DNA of 64,000 bases, from the NCBI RefSeq assembly GCF_018122655.1, contig NZ_JAGRQC010000002.1, positions 620,001-684,000 on the forward strand, in the 5' to 3' direction. Each line of letters begins with the position of its first letter. Within the stretch, counting starts at the first letter, position 1. Below, in pieces: positions 26,025 through 34,348 of the stretch. Both the position numbers and the translations under genes were made by a program. The stretch comes from Stakelama marina. Its GTDB lineage: Bacteria; Pseudomonadota; Alphaproteobacteria; Sphingomonadales; Sphingomonadaceae. The notes under the pieces are model-generated. The model saw nothing but the letters and a program-made list of their open reading frames with translations. It searched no databases and was not told the DNA's origin.

Positions 26025-26823
26025 GCCGCGCCCGCGCCGCACCGCGACCCTCGCGAGGCTGATCGCGCTCGCGCCGATCGGGATCGGCATCGCCATCGCA
26101 TCGACGGACCTTGCCGACGGTCAAACCGCCGCGATTGCGAGGTCCAATGCGGCGCTGCACCTTCGCGATCAACGCGCCCAGCCCGCGTCATCGGCGTCTG
26201 TCCCCGCACCGCGAGCACCCGATCCGGTCGCGCGCTGGCGGCCTTTTATCCGCGAGGCCTCGGTCCGGTTCGGCGTGCCCGAGGCCTGGATTAGCCGCGT
26301 CATGCGCGCCGAAAGCGGCGGTCATGTCAAGGGTGCCGGACGCCCGATCACCAGCCGCAAGGGTGCGATGGGACTGATGCAACTGATGCCCGCGACCTGG
26401 GCGGCGATGCGCGCCGAGCAGGCGCTCGGCAGCGATCCTTTCGACCCGCGCGACAATATCCTCGCGGGCACCGCTTACTTGGCAAAAATGTATCGCCGGT
26501 TCGGCTATCCAGGCCTGTTCGCCGCCTATAATGCCGGCCCCGGCCGCTATGCCGGATGGCGCGAGGGACGGCGTTCATTGCCGCGCGAGACACAAGAATA
26601 TCTCGCGCTCGTCGGTGGCCGGGACGCTGGCGATGGGCAGGCGGCGCCTGCCGTGGCTGCGGCGAAACCGTCGCCGCCGCCACCGCTTTTCGTCGTTCAA
26701 CACGGCGCGTCGGTCACGGCGAACACGGCATCATCGCTGCCGTCGTCAGCACCGCCGTCGCCATCCCGATCGCTCTTCATGCCGCTATCGACCGGCGATA
26801 CCCGCGCCCAATCCGACCGATGA
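26017..26823 (+). CDS. lytic transglycosylase, VirB1-like
   Basis: About 268 residues, ATG at 26017 overlapping the traF end by eight bases. A hydrophobic N-terminus (LIALAPIGIGIAIAS) suggests export. The SLT domain covers about residues 75-185: catalytic Glu in ISRVMRAESGG, then GAMGLMQLMPATW, NILAGTAYLAKM and AAYNAGPGRY. It opens peptidoglycan locally for assembly of the transfer apparatus. The C-terminal 60 residues are proline- and serine-rich and probably disordered. Confidence 0.9.
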   Translation: MAEPRPRRTATLARLIALAPIGIGIAIASTDLADGQTAAIARSNAALHLRDQRAQPASSASVPAPRAPDPVARWRPFIREASVRFGVPEAWISRVMRAESGGHVKGAGRPITSRKGAMGLMQLMPATWAAMRAEQALGSDPFDPRDNILAGTAYLAKMYRRFGYPGLFAAYNAGPGRYAGWREGRRSLPRETQEYLALVGGRDAGDGQAAPAVAAAKPSPPPPLFVVQHGASVTANTASSLPSSAPPSPSRSLFMPLSTGDTRAQSDR

Positions 26824-27124
26824 TGATCGCTCCTGCAGACGTCACCGCGCGTGGGTGGGGATAAGAGGGGCTCGGCTCGGCAAGGCCCAGCATGACGGCC
26901 GGCGGCGCGGCTGTGCAAGGCCGGCGGCCCCGCCAATTTTCCCGCGAGATAAGGAGCGCGCTGCCGCGCGCGCGTTGTTCGTTTGCTCGCGACAAAATCG
27001 GTTCCTCCGCCGCCGCTGACGCGGCGCTGGCGGCACGCCGCCAGCGGCCCTGACAGCCGCGCCACCGCCCGTCTCGGGACTGTATGTCCTTATCCAAAAG
27101 GGCATCACAGGATGGAGATTCGAG
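26824..27124. other. non-coding gap with a strong hairpin
   Basis: Three hundred bases between the transglycosylase and the next small gene. CGCTGGCGG (27025-27033) pairs exactly with CCGCCAGCG (27038-27046) around a CACG loop. No T-tract follows. No gene recognised. Confidence 0.5.
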
Positions 27125-27484
27125 ATGGCGATGATGCAGCACATAGCAGCGGGGAAGACGGTTCTGTCGGTACTGAGCGCAGGCCTGAAACGCGAATTCG
27201 GGCAGGACGTCGGCGCAGCGCTCGCGGCGCGGTTTCTGGAAGCCGAGGAGAGCGATTTTCTCTGGGATGCACGGATCAGCGAACGCTGGCTCGGGCGCTA
27301 TTGGAGCGCGGACGAAGAGGGTTCGGATGATCTCGACCGGGTGGCGATCCTGGCGCGGCTCGGGCGCGCGTGGAGCGTGGCGGTGCTGATTATCGATGGC
27401 GAGGGATGCGCGCACGGACTGATGGGCCGGCGCGATTTCAGCCGCAAGAGCGAGGCGGCGCGGGCGCTCGCAAGTCTGCGCTGA
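27125..27484 (+). CDS. unknown 119-residue protein upstream of the relaxase
   Basis: A 119-residue soluble protein (MAMMQHIAAGKTVLSVLSAG at the start, SRKSEAARALASLR at the end). The centre is acidic (EAEESDFLWDARISERWLG) and there are no cysteine pairs or membrane helices. Composition matches neighbouring genes. I recognise no domain. It stands alone between two hairpin-bearing gaps; a role in mobilisation or regulation would be guesswork. Confidence 0.65.
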   Translation: MAMMQHIAAGKTVLSVLSAGLKREFGQDVGAALAARFLEAEESDFLWDARISERWLGRYWSADEEGSDDLDRVAILARLGRAWSVAVLIIDGEGCAHGLMGRRDFSRKSEAARALASLR

Positions 27485-27821
27485 AGCCGGTGCGAAAAGC
27501 CGGGATGCGTTGCCTGTCACAAGGGCGGCGCGTCCCGGCATTTTTTGGCCGCGCGGGGTGGGCGTTGCGGGACCAGATGGGACCGGAATGGACAGAAAGG
27601 CGAATGGAGCGGCGTAAGGCAAGATAAAGCGCTGGCACGGGCCAGCGCGTAAGCCTTTGTCTGCACATCGTTTTCAAGCGCCTTTACCGACACCGGTCGA
27701 CGGGAACCAGTGTCGGTCGATGAGCAGAAACGGCGCAAATGCGCCGGGTCTGCCGGCACCGGTTTTCAGCAGGTCGGGACGGCGGCAAGCTCGATCCGTC
27801 CTTTGTTATACGAGCCCTGTG
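27485..27821. other. non-coding region before the relaxase with two perfect hairpins, candidate oriT
   Basis: GCGCTGGC (27629-27636) pairs exactly with GCCAGCGC (27641-27648) around a 4-base loop. ACCGACAC (27686-27693) pairs exactly with GTGTCGGT (27710-27717) around 16 bases. Both lie within 195 bases of the relaxase ATG at 27822. Origins of transfer usually sit beside the relaxase gene and contain such dyads next to the nick site. No nick-site consensus was recognised, so this is a location-based suggestion. Confidence 0.35.
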
Positions 27822-29801
27822 ATGTCCGGCGATGACGATTTCGAACCTCGATTGGGCCGCCAGCGCGCGCGTGGTGGCAAGCGCGGTCGGCGCTATCTCC
27901 AACGCGTGCTCGCCGCCACCAATCTCGCGCGCGGCGGCGGCCCCGGATTCGGCAAGGCCCGGCGCGGCTATTCGGGCAGTCGCACCGGGCGCGGCGCGGG
28001 CGTCGGGCGATTGTTGGGCAGCCGGGCTGGCAGCTCGGCGCTCACGCGCCGCCGCGTCGTCGTCAAGACGCGGATCGTCCGGCTCGCGGGGAAGGGAGCG
28101 AATGCGGCGGCCGCCCATCTGCGCTATCTCGAGCGTGACGGCACCACCCGCGAGGGCGATCGCGGCTCCCTGTACGGGCGCGATGCAGACGCGGTCGACG
28201 CCAAATCCTTTCATGCGCGCGGGCATGGCGATCGTCACCAGTTCCGCTTCATCGTCTCGCCCGAGGACGGCGCCGACTATGACGATCTGAAACCGCTCGT
28301 CCGGCGATTGATGGCGCGCGCCGAATCCGACCTCGGGACCAGGCTCGACTGGGTCGCGGTCGACCATTTCAACACCGGTCATCCGCACAGCCATATTCTT
28401 TTGCGCGGAGTCGACGACAAAGGCGCCGATCTCGTCATCGCGCGTGACTATCTGACGCGCGGCTTTCGCGAGCGCGCCGCCGAGCTGGTCGACCTCGATC
28501 TCGGACCGCGTACCGATCGCGACATCGCGCGCGCCCTGGCCATCGAAATCGATCAGGACCGGCTGACCGCGATCGACCGCCAGCTGATCGCCGAGGCCAG
28601 AGAGGACCGGCTCGTCGAGGCACGAGCGCGCGGCGCGTTCGCGCAGAGTCTGCGCGCGGGGCGATTGGCGAAACTCAAAAAGCTCGGTCTCGCCGAAGAG
28701 GCGGGACGGGGACGCTGGCGGCTCGCCCCCGATCTTGCCGCGACGCTGACCCGGATCGGCGAACGCGACGATATCATTCGCACCATGCAGCGCGCCTTCA
28801 CCGCCGCGCGGATCGAGCGCGCAAGCGCGGACCGGTCGATCTACGATCCCGCCCAACCGGGCGCGCGAGCGCTGACCGGCAGCGTGCTGATGCGCGGCCT
28901 CGCCGACGAATTTGCCGATCGCCATTATCTGATCGTCGATGCGCTCGATGGCCGCAGCCATTATGTCGCGATCGGAAAGGAAAGTGCCGAAGACATCGGC
29001 CCGGGCGCGATCGTCCAGATCGAGCCTCTCACCGGCGGCGCCCGCGAGGTCGATCACACCATCGCCGCGGTCGCCGCCGCGAATGGCGGGCGCTACGATG
29101 TCAAAGCGCATCTCGCCTTCGATCAGCGTGCCAGCGAACCCTTCGCCCTAGCCCATGTGCGACGGCTCGAAGCGATGCGCAAAGCGGGCGTCGATATCGT
29201 TCGTGAGCCTTCGGGCACTTGGCGTATCGGCGCCGATCATCTCGATACCGTCGACCAGTTCGAGACGGCAAGGCTGCGCGATCGCCCGGTCGCGATCACG
29301 ATTCTGTCACCGATGGCGGTCGATCGGCTGGTCGACCGCGAGGCGGCGACCTGGCTCGATCATCGCCTCGTGGACGCCGCGTCGCCGCCTGCCCGCGACA
29401 CCGGATTTGGACATGCCGTGCGGGATGCCGAGAATCGCCGCCGGCAATGGCTCGTCGAACAAGGGCTGGGCTCGGGGAACGGAACGGATTTCGTCGCCAG
29501 AACCGGGTTGATCGAGGCGCTGCGGCGACGCGAACTGCTCACCGTCGCGAAGCGCCTTTCATCGGAATTGAAACGACCGTTTGAGGAAGCGGCATCGGGC
29601 GAACGCATCGAGGGGCTTTATCGCCGCCGCGTCGATCTGGTCAGCGGGCGGTTCGCGCTCATCGAACGCGCGCATGATTTTACCCTCGTGCCGTGGCGGC
29701 CGGTGCTCGATCGCCATGTCGGGAAAAGCGTGTCCGGACTGATGCGCGGCGACGGGATCAACTGGACGATCGGTCGCGGGCGGAGCGGGCCGGCGCGGTG
29801 A
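27822..29801 (+). CDS. conjugative relaxase (VirD2/RlxS-like, DUF3363 C-terminus)
   Basis: A 659-residue protein; the ATG at 27822 is preferred over a longer open frame. A basic Gly/Arg-rich N-terminal 90 residues precede the relaxase domain. Its metal site is visible in VDHFNTGHPHSHILLRG (three-histidine motif), and the family motif HQFRFIVSPEDGADYDDL precedes it. The nucleophilic Tyr is probably in the N-terminal part of the domain (HLRYLERDG or SLYGRD). The C-terminal 400 residues match the DUF3363 extension of ICE relaxases. It nicks oriT and pilots the strand to TraG. It is separated from traG by an insertion of cargo genes (29.9-36.6 kb). Confidence 0.93.
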   Translation: MSGDDDFEPRLGRQRARGGKRGRRYLQRVLAATNLARGGGPGFGKARRGYSGSRTGRGAGVGRLLGSRAGSSALTRRRVVVKTRIVRLAGKGANAAAAHLRYLERDGTTREGDRGSLYGRDADAVDAKSFHARGHGDRHQFRFIVSPEDGADYDDLKPLVRRLMARAESDLGTRLDWVAVDHFNTGHPHSHILLRGVDDKGADLVIARDYLTRGFRERAAELVDLDLGPRTDRDIARALAIEIDQDRLTAIDRQLIAEAREDRLVEARARGAFAQSLRAGRLAKLKKLGLAEEAGRGRWRLAPDLAATLTRIGERDDIIRTMQRAFTAARIERASADRSIYDPAQPGARALTGSVLMRGLADEFADRHYLIVDALDGRSHYVAIGKESAEDIGPGAIVQIEPLTGGAREVDHTIAAVAAANGGRYDVKAHLAFDQRASEPFALAHVRRLEAMRKAGVDIVREPSGTWRIGADHLDTVDQFETARLRDRPVAITILSPMAVDRLVDREAATWLDHRLVDAASPPARDTGFGHAVRDAENRRRQWLVEQGLGSGNGTDFVARTGLIEALRRRELLTVAKRLSSELKRPFEEAASGERIEGLYRRRVDLVSGRFALIERAHDFTLVPWRPVLDRHVGKSVSGLMRGDGINWTIGRGRSGPAR

Positions 29802-29973
29802 CCAGCTGGCAAGCTTGTCCGCGCCGAGAAGGCTGGCACAATGCGTCACCAACCTGTTCGATCGCGAAGCCATCGCGTTTACCGCAATTCACGCGACCCG
29901 CAGGCAGTTGGGAATCTCCGCTAGATTTTGGGTCCGATTATCGCATGGTTGGGTTCGCTTATGGGATAACAGC

Positions 29974-30504
29974 ATGACGATATTTGGCGACAGTCGCATT
30001 CGCGCGGTGCGGCACATCGACCTCGATAGCTTGCATCCGCTGATTGAACGTGCCTTTCGAGGCGAGACCTCCCGGGCGAGTTGGTCGTATGAAGTCGCTC
30101 TAGCCGAGGGAGAGCGAATTTCTCGCGCTGCGCTCCTGGCTATTCTCGCTGACCCGCGGCAGTGCTTGCTCGGTGCCTTTGCCGATGATGCGCCCATTGG
30201 CTGCGTGCGGATTGCCTATGAGCCTGAAACCGTATGCGAACTAAGTCTGTTGACGGTCGAACCAGATCGTCAAACGGCGGGACTCGGCAAACGTCTGATC
30301 ACAGCGGCCGAGAGGGTCGCGATCGAGCGATTTCGTGCTCAGTGGATGGAGATCGCGGTCATCGTTCAACAACCGCGATTGATATCATTCTATCAACGAC
30401 GCGGCTTTGGCTTCACCGGCCGAACGAAGCCCTATCCGGTTGCGCTCGATCGTCCGCTTCACTTTGCGATCATGCGAAAGCGACTCCAGGATCGGGCCAC
30501 CTGA
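29974..30504 (+). CDS. GNAT-family N-acetyltransferase
   Basis: A 176-residue protein from the ATG at 29974. The acetyl-CoA loop is in LTVEPDRQTAGLGKRLITAA, with the downstream ISFYQRRGFGFTGRTKPYP strand typical of GNAT enzymes. The substrate is unknown; amino compounds, antibiotics or protein termini are all possible. It is the first cargo gene after the relaxase and is convergent with the mer-type operon. Its lower-GC upstream sequence suggests a separate acquisition. Confidence 0.88.
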   Translation: MTIFGDSRIRAVRHIDLDSLHPLIERAFRGETSRASWSYEVALAEGERISRAALLAILADPRQCLLGAFADDAPIGCVRIAYEPETVCELSLLTVEPDRQTAGLGKRLITAAERVAIERFRAQWMEIAVIVQQPRLISFYQRRGFGFTGRTKPYPVALDRPLHFAIMRKRLQDRAT

Positions 30505-30563
30505 TCACGATAGCTTCCGCGTGATAGGGAGGCGGTACCATGTGTTCGGATGATCTATGACGG

Positions 30564-31940
30564 CTACAAAATTGATCCCAGATCCGACGATATCGTCGGA
30601 TAGGCGGCGATCATCTTGTTCAAATCACCGACCTTTAGTCCCGTCCGGATCGCCAGACCTAGATAATTGATCAATTCCGCATATCCCGGTCCCAGCAGAT
30701 GGGCGCCCAGAATTCGATCGGTTTTGGCGTCGATAACGATGCGCGTGGCGGCGCAGGATTCGCCTACCCGAAAATTGGAAAACCAGTCGCTCGTGTCGTT
30801 GACCGCCATGCGCACATCGTATCCGGCCTCCCGGGCCTCGCTTTCGAGCATCCCGACCCGTGCGAGCTCGGGAATCGTGAACACGACGCTTGGCACACCG
30901 CTATAATCCGCCTTGGCATGATTGCCCTTGAGCATGTTGGACGCGGCGACCTTGCCTTCGGCCACCGCGACCGGCGTCAACGCGGGTCCCGCCGTACCGG
31001 CGGCGTCGCCGGCGGCATAGACAGCGGGATTGGATACGCTCTGGAGGTGCGCGTTCACGCGAATGCCGGCATCGGTGCGTTCAATATTCGCCGCAGAGAG
31101 ATTCAGTTGATCGACGGCAGGAACCCTTCCTGCACCATGAACGACGAGGTCGACGGTGAATTCGGCGCATTCGTCGCCCGACTTCGTGCGGATCAGAAAG
31201 CCGTCTGACACGCGTTCGATTGATTGCACCGCCACGTTCAGCCGGATGTCGATACCCAGATCGCGGCTATGCGCCACCAGTCGATCGACGAGATCGGGGT
31301 CGAAGGCGCGCAGTGGTCGCGGGCCGTGATCGGCGATGCAGACGCTGCTCCCCGCCCGAACCGCGATATGAGCAAATTCGAACGAGATATAGCCGCCGCC
31401 GATGAACAGGATGCGCTTGGGAAGCTCATCGAGGTCCATGAACCCGGCATTGTCGATTGCGTGTTCGGACCCCGGCATCGACAGCGGTCGTGCTACGGCA
31501 CCGGTTGCGATCAGGATATGGCGGCCCTGGATCCGTGTCCCGCCCCCGATTTCCACTGTGTTTTCATTCAGGAACCGCGCGTGACCGTGCAACGTCACAA
31601 TGCCCTTTTCATCGAAACCGCTCTCGATCCGGCCGGGCATCTTGTCGGTGAAGCTGCGCTTGAACGCGACCAGTTCGCCCCAGTCGATCCGCAGGTCGTC
31701 GTCCTTGACCCCCTTGCCGCGCATCAGCCGCGCATCGTTGATGATCTCCGCACCCCGGCGAAGCAGCTTCTTGGGATCGCAACCCCGCAGCGCGCAGGTT
31801 CCGCCATAAGGGAGTTCGTCGACGACGGCGACCGACCAGCCGGCCGCCGCGCATTTATTCGCCGCACTCACCGCCGCCATCCCGACGCCGAGCACGACCA
31901 GGTCGAACGATTGCGTCAGGATACCGTATTCCCCTGACAA
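30564..31940 (-). CDS. FAD/NAD(P) disulfide oxidoreductase at the end of the mer-type operon
   Basis: About 458 residues. The FAD-binding motif is FDLVVLGVGMAAVSAANKCA and the redox-active pair lies in GGTCALRGCDPKKLLR. The NAD(P) motif is ILFIGGGYISFEFAHIAV and the second FAD site is AVYAAGDAAGTAG. It has no N-terminal metal-binding domain and ends SSDLGSIL, without the vicinal Cys pair that mercuric reductase uses to hold Hg(II), so I do not call it merA. The start is uncertain: TTG at 31940 is used here, and a CTG at 31919 overlapping the upstream stop would fit the domain better. It may reduce another metal species or a thiol. Confidence 0.82.
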   Translation of the reverse strand: MSGEYGILTQSFDLVVLGVGMAAVSAANKCAAAGWSVAVVDELPYGGTCALRGCDPKKLLRRGAEIINDARLMRGKGVKDDDLRIDWGELVAFKRSFTDKMPGRIESGFDEKGIVTLHGHARFLNENTVEIGGGTRIQGRHILIATGAVARPLSMPGSEHAIDNAGFMDLDELPKRILFIGGGYISFEFAHIAVRAGSSVCIADHGPRPLRAFDPDLVDRLVAHSRDLGIDIRLNVAVQSIERVSDGFLIRTKSGDECAEFTVDLVVHGAGRVPAVDQLNLSAANIERTDAGIRVNAHLQSVSNPAVYAAGDAAGTAGPALTPVAVAEGKVAASNMLKGNHAKADYSGVPSVVFTIPELARVGMLESEAREAGYDVRMAVNDTSDWFSNFRVGESCAATRIVIDAKTDRILGAHLLGPGYAELINYLGLAIRTGLKVGDLNKMIAAYPTISSDLGSIL

Positions 31941-32164
31941 CAGGCCGTCGTTCCGGTGGCGCGCGCTTCCTGGATCGGGGGGCAGGGTACGCTGCCGAAC
32001 GAACAGAAAACACAACAATCGCCCGCATTGGGGCGTAGCACCGCGCCACAACCTTTGCAGTCGTAGAAAAACTGACACGCATTGGTCGGCATCGTCTCGA
32101 TTTCGGATCGCCCGCACACCGGACACGTCAAGGTTGATTGCAATTCCATAACCATACTCTGCAT
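31916..32164 (-). CDS. GDCCVxC-type small Cys-rich protein of the mer operon
   Basis: About 82 residues with paired cysteines: CPVCGRSE, ACQFFYDCKGCG, then the diagnostic GDCCVFC and VPCPP. GDCCVxC proteins recur in mercury operons and probably bind Hg or a similar soft metal; the mechanism is unknown. It lies between merP and the oxidoreductase on the same strand. Starts at 32164, 32155 or 32149 are possible; homologues that I recall begin close to MELQSTLTCPVCG (32149). Its stop overlaps the oxidoreductase start region. Confidence 0.82.
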   Translation of the reverse strand: MQSMVMELQSTLTCPVCGRSEIETMPTNACQFFYDCKGCGAVLRPNAGDCCVFCSFGSVPCPPIQEARATGTTACCQGNTVS

Positions 32165-32187
32165 TTGCGAATCTGGAGCTGACCGGT

Positions 32188-32511
32188 TCAGTGCTCGCGA
32201 ACCTTCGCCGGGTAGCCGGCATTGGTCGATGCGGCGGCGATCTTCGCCGGTGTCGCGACCTTCGCATCATAGGTGACTGTGGCAGTCTTCGCGCCGAAGT
32301 CGATCTTGACCGACCTGACGCCTGCGACACGGCCCATCGCGGTCTTCACGGTGATCGGGCATGTCGGGCACGTCATGTGGCCGATCGCAAATGTCCGGGT
32401 CCGCTCGCTTGCCGGTGCGGCGATCGCCGCGCGGCCGGGCGCGACGCCGATGGCAGTGCCGCCGGCAACGGCGGCAAGTCCTGAAAGGACGATCGACAGG
32501 CGGTGCTTCAT
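32188..32511 (-). CDS. merP: periplasmic mercury-binding protein MerP-like
   Basis: A 107-residue protein with a signal peptide (VLSGLAAVAGGTAIG, cleaved near AAIAAPA) and one heavy-metal-associated domain. The metal site is in IGHMTCPTCPITVKTAMG, the GMTCxxC pattern. In the classic system it passes periplasmic Hg(II) to MerT in the inner membrane. It lies 10 bases after merT and is read from the merT promoter. Confidence 0.88.
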   Translation of the reverse strand: MKHRLSIVLSGLAAVAGGTAIGVAPGRAAIAAPASERTRTFAIGHMTCPTCPITVKTAMGRVAGVRSVKIDFGAKTATVTYDAKVATPAKIAAASTNAGYPAKVREH

Positions 32512-32521
32512 TTTAGGTCTC

Positions 32522-32917
32522 CTAATAGAACAGAGGTGCCCACCATTGCAGGGTCATGGTGAGCGCGACGATGAGCGTCGCTACCCACAGCACTGCCTTG
32601 GTCAGCAAGTCGGATCGGGGACGGGCGCAATAGCTGTCTTCGTCGCAGTGGGGCTTCGGACGAAAATAGACGTGCCAGAAGCCGCCGGCGAGAAATGCCA
32701 GCGTCATTGCGAGGAAATAGGGCTTGTAAGGTTCGAGCGCGGTAAGATTGGCGATCCATGCACCCGAAATCCCCAGCATGACGAGAAGGAGCGGGACGAT
32801 GCAGCACGACGACGCCAGCACGGCGCCGACGATCCCGCCCGTGGCCAACCACCCGCCGCGCCTGCCGCCCTGACGCGTGGACGTCGATCCTTCGCTTTCC
32901 GGTCGCGTGGCCGCCAT
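32522..32917 (-). CDS. merT: mercuric ion transporter MerT-like
   Basis: A 131-residue protein with three membrane helices. The first carries the vicinal cysteines of the family (VLASSCCIVPLLLVMLG). A second Cys pair sits on the cytoplasmic loop (PKPHCDEDSYCARPRSDL). MerT carries Hg(II) inward for reduction. AAGGGCG precedes the ATG. It is first in the leftward operon merT-merP-GDCCVxC-oxidoreductase, driven by the 19-bp-spaced promoter at 32953-32983. Confidence 0.9.
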   Translation of the reverse strand: MAATRPESEGSTSTRQGGRRGGWLATGGIVGAVLASSCCIVPLLLVMLGISGAWIANLTALEPYKPYFLAMTLAFLAGGFWHVYFRPKPHCDEDSYCARPRSDLLTKAVLWVATLIVALTMTLQWWAPLFY

Positions 32918-32952
32918 TCGCCCTTAACTCTCGATTCCTGTCCGACCGAACT

Positions 32953-32983
32953 TATGTAGTCCCTGTAGTAGATACAGGTTCAA
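32953..32983 (-). promoter_or_regulatory. MerR-type promoter and operator of the mer operon
   Basis: On the minus strand TTGAAC (-35) and TACATA (-10) are separated by 19 bases, the over-long spacing that MerR proteins correct by twisting the DNA. The spacer holds a dyad, CCTGTA and TACAGG around TCTAC (32962-32978). The merR start codon is only 13 bases to the right, so the regulator bound here would also limit its own expression. Confidence 0.9.
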
Positions 32984-32996
32984 GAGGTGATTTTCG

Positions 32997-33416
32997 ATGG
33001 CATTCGCGGCGACCGACCGTCCGTTAAAACGCGGCGCGCTGGCCAGGCGTTTCGGATGCAACATTGAGACGATCCGATATTATGAGAATATCGCGCTGCT
33101 CCCGGCGCCCGAACGGACCCGAAGCGGACACCGGATCTATTCCCCAGCAGATCAAACGCGGTTGGGATTTATCCTGCGCGCCCGCGAACTTGGCTTCTCG
33201 GTGGAAGAGCTTCGCAGTCTGCTCAGCCTCGCGGACTCACACGAATATACCTGCGGAGAGGTGCTCACGCTCACCAGGGGCCATCTCACGGATATCCGGA
33301 CGAGAATAAAGGATCTGGCACGCCTCGAACACACGCTCGCCGATATATCAGCCCAGTGCGAAGGCGGCGATGTGCCGCACTGCCCTGTGATGGATGCGTT
33401 GCTCAAAGACGGATAA
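32997..33416 (+). CDS. merR: MerR-family metal-responsive regulator of the mer operon
   Basis: A 139-residue regulator, divergent from merT. The winged helix is RRFGCNIETIRYYENIALLP with RSGHRIYSPAD, followed by a long coiled-coil helix. Three cysteines sit where MerR has its Hg(II) ligands: YTCGEVL, then SAQCEGG and VPHCPVM. Its binding site is the dyad at 32962-32978. The combination of Cys pattern and neighbouring merT/merP makes Hg(II) the likely inducer. Confidence 0.9.
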   Translation: MAFAATDRPLKRGALARRFGCNIETIRYYENIALLPAPERTRSGHRIYSPADQTRLGFILRARELGFSVEELRSLLSLADSHEYTCGEVLTLTRGHLTDIRTRIKDLARLEHTLADISAQCEGGDVPHCPVMDALLKDG

Positions 33417-33721
33417 AATTATCGATGACCTATGCAGAGGGTCGATCGATGCACCAAGAAAAGTGCCCGAAGGTCCGCTGACCGCAAAACGCGTGTCACG
33501 AAGGATTAATTGGTTTCCGATCGTTCCCGATGTCCAGTCAGACACAGGAATATAGATATCCAATCGAAACAAACCTCTAGCGCTTAAGCCGCGATTGCGG
33601 TGACCATTCAGGATGATTATCGATCATATGCAATAATATATAATGCAGCAAGATTATGCTATATAGGCTTGCCACTCAGGGGGCGGGTTATATATTCAAG
33701 CATATGGATTGATAAAAACAT
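33417..33721. other. AT-rich intergenic region upstream of hipB
   Basis: About 305 bases between merR and hipB. From about 33,600 it is unusually AT-rich for the window (runs such as ATAATATATAATG and GGGTTATATATTC), while flanking genes are GC-rich. It must hold the hipBA promoter and operators. No gene recognised. No clear Shine-Dalgarno precedes the hipB ATG. Confidence 0.55.
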
Positions 33722-34348
33722 ATGTCAGAGCGGCTTAAAACTGAATTGCTGGTTACATTCGGCCATCGGCTGAGGCACGCGAGGCGGGAAAAGAGCCTGT
33801 CCCAGCGTGCACTTGGCGAACGCGTAGGACTTCCCCAGAGTCACATTTCGAAGATCGAACAGGGCGCGGTGGACCTTCAATTCTCGAGTCTCGCCGAACT
33901 TGCGCGTGCGCTTGATCTCGAACTCACCCTCGTCCCGCGCGCCGCGGTCGCCGCGCTTGAGGGGACGATCCAGGCAGCGACCGGACGCAACGCCGATCCA
34001 AGTGCCAGTCGGGCCAGGACGATCTTGGATGAACAAGCGCAGCTCTTGGCGGACCTCGAAAGCGCCTTTCCTGCGACCGACAAACTGTCGCGTTATGGAC
34101 AGGCGATCGACGAGCTTCGGCAGCTGCATTTCGATACCCCGGCACTGAAGGCATTGCAGGAGGCTGTAGAACCCTCGCGTAAGCTCGCGCGGCTGCTGCA
34201 TTCAAATGACAGCAGAGCGGACATCATGAAGGCGCTCGATCAGGCGACCGCAAGTCTGCGCGCGTTGCGAAACCACCGCGTTCACGCGCCTGTTCTCCCG
34301 TCGCCGCGCCAGCGTCCCGCCCACAGGCTGGAGGAAGACGATGACTGA
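33722..34348 (+). CDS. HipB-like antitoxin with extended C-terminus
   Basis: A 208-residue protein. The N-terminal XRE helix-turn-helix is LRHARREKSLSQRALGERVG with PQSHISKIEQGAVDLQFSSL. HipB proteins are usually 70-110 residues, so the extra 120 helical residues are unusual and may be a separate dimerisation or toxin-contact domain. The stop overlaps the hipA start by eight bases. It should bind the AT-rich region upstream and neutralise HipA. Confidence 0.85.
   Translation: MSERLKTELLVTFGHRLRHARREKSLSQRALGERVGLPQSHISKIEQGAVDLQFSSLAELARALDLELTLVPRAAVAALEGTIQAATGRNADPSASRARTILDEQAQLLADLESAFPATDKLSRYGQAIDELRQLHFDTPALKALQEAVEPSRKLARLLHSNDSRADIMKALDQATASLRALRNHRVHAPVLPSPRQRPAHRLEEDDD

Noticed and set aside
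30564..31940. Mercuric reductase MerA
   Set aside because: It lacks the C-terminal vicinal cysteines and the NmerA domain, although it sits in a mer-type operon.
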